Below the pieces are notes generated by a model. It was not told the origin of the DNA. It saw only the letters and a program-made list of their open reading frames with translations, and made no database searches. From Acidobacteriota bacterium (GTDB lineage: Bacteria > Acidobacteriota > UBA6911): DNA of 6,093 nt. How positions within the stretch are numbered: position 1 is the stretch's first letter; every line of letters begins with the position of its first letter. Positions 5,979 through 6,093 of this stretch are shown here, one piece after another. The position numbers were made by a program, and so were the translations under genes. Where the stretch lies: contig JAIRVC010000251.1 in the NCBI GenBank assembly GCA_031254095.1, positions 1 through 6,093 of the forward strand, written 5' to 3'.

Positions 5979-6093
5979 CAGATTGGAGACAGCAGCACGG
6001 TGAAGTAGCCGCCGCGTTCATCAAATTCCTGAATGAAAAATCAAATGATTATGTATTAAAAGGTGGAACCGGCCTGTATCTATGTTATCGCTT
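5975..6093 (+). CDS. AbiEii/AbiGii-type nucleotidyltransferase toxin, 5' part only
   Basis: Only the first 39 codons are present; the gene runs off the window. The visible sequence begins MTDWRQQHGEVAAAFIKFLN and reaches YVLKGGTGLYLCYR (residues 26-39). The KGGT motif after a beta strand is the nucleotide-binding GG motif of the AbiEii/AbiGii (DUF1814) nucleotidyltransferase fold, normally followed by an R-x-S-x-D-x-D metal-binding segment, which would lie just past the window. Characterised relatives (AbiEii, MenT) act as toxins, and MenT transfers nucleotides to tRNA acceptor ends. The ATG overlaps the preceding stop by four bases and has no clear ribosome binding site of its own, so it depends on coupling with the 135-residue gene. 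Family is fairly sure; toxicity and substrate are inferred. Confidence 0.8.
   Translation, partial: MTDWRQQHGEVAAAFIKFLNEKSNDYVLKGGTGLYLCYR

Overview
The window carries a chromosomal housekeeping stretch (positions 1 to about 4890) followed by a more AT-rich accessory segment (about 4890 to 6093). A CcmA/CcmB pair (System I cytochrome c maturation), an exported TPR protein and a Rho factor with an ordinary Rho_N/CSD/ATPase layout point to a diderm (Gram-negative-type) bacterium of moderate to fairly high G+C. The two tRNA genes encode their own CCA ends. I cannot fix the phylum from the sequence alone.

Left part, minus strand: ccmA and ccmB, the ATPase and membrane subunits of the CcmAB complex, form a tightly packed pair separated by 9 bases. 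They read leftward from a probable promoter near 1659-1687 that overlaps a 25-base palindrome. No ccmC follows ccmB before the window edge. The 357-base gap from 1585 to 1941 separates ccmA from a divergent gene and holds promoters in both directions plus leader hairpins.

Middle part, plus strand: a gene for a secreted TPR-repeat protein (1942-3024) has a consensus -35 box and a good ribosome binding site. A long imperfect hairpin follows, then rho (3243-4610). Downstream lies a near-consensus stable-RNA promoter (TTGACA, 17 bases, GATAAT, then a GC-rich discriminator) driving tRNA-Ala(CGC) and tRNA-Val(CAC).

Right part: immediately after tRNA-Val the character changes. There is a structured non-coding stretch ending in a plausible intrinsic terminator, a 10-bp hairpin, the 3' remnant of an IS4-type DDE transposase, and then a two-gene operon with its own promoter and nested palindrome. 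The first gene encodes a 135-residue protein of no family I can name. The second overlaps it by ATGA and starts like an AbiEii/AbiGii-type nucleotidyltransferase toxin, but is cut by the window end. The layout suggests a toxin-antitoxin or phage-defence module in a mobile-element-scarred region next to a tRNA. The small upstream protein, which does not look like the usual winged-helix AbiEi antitoxin, is the most interesting item here.
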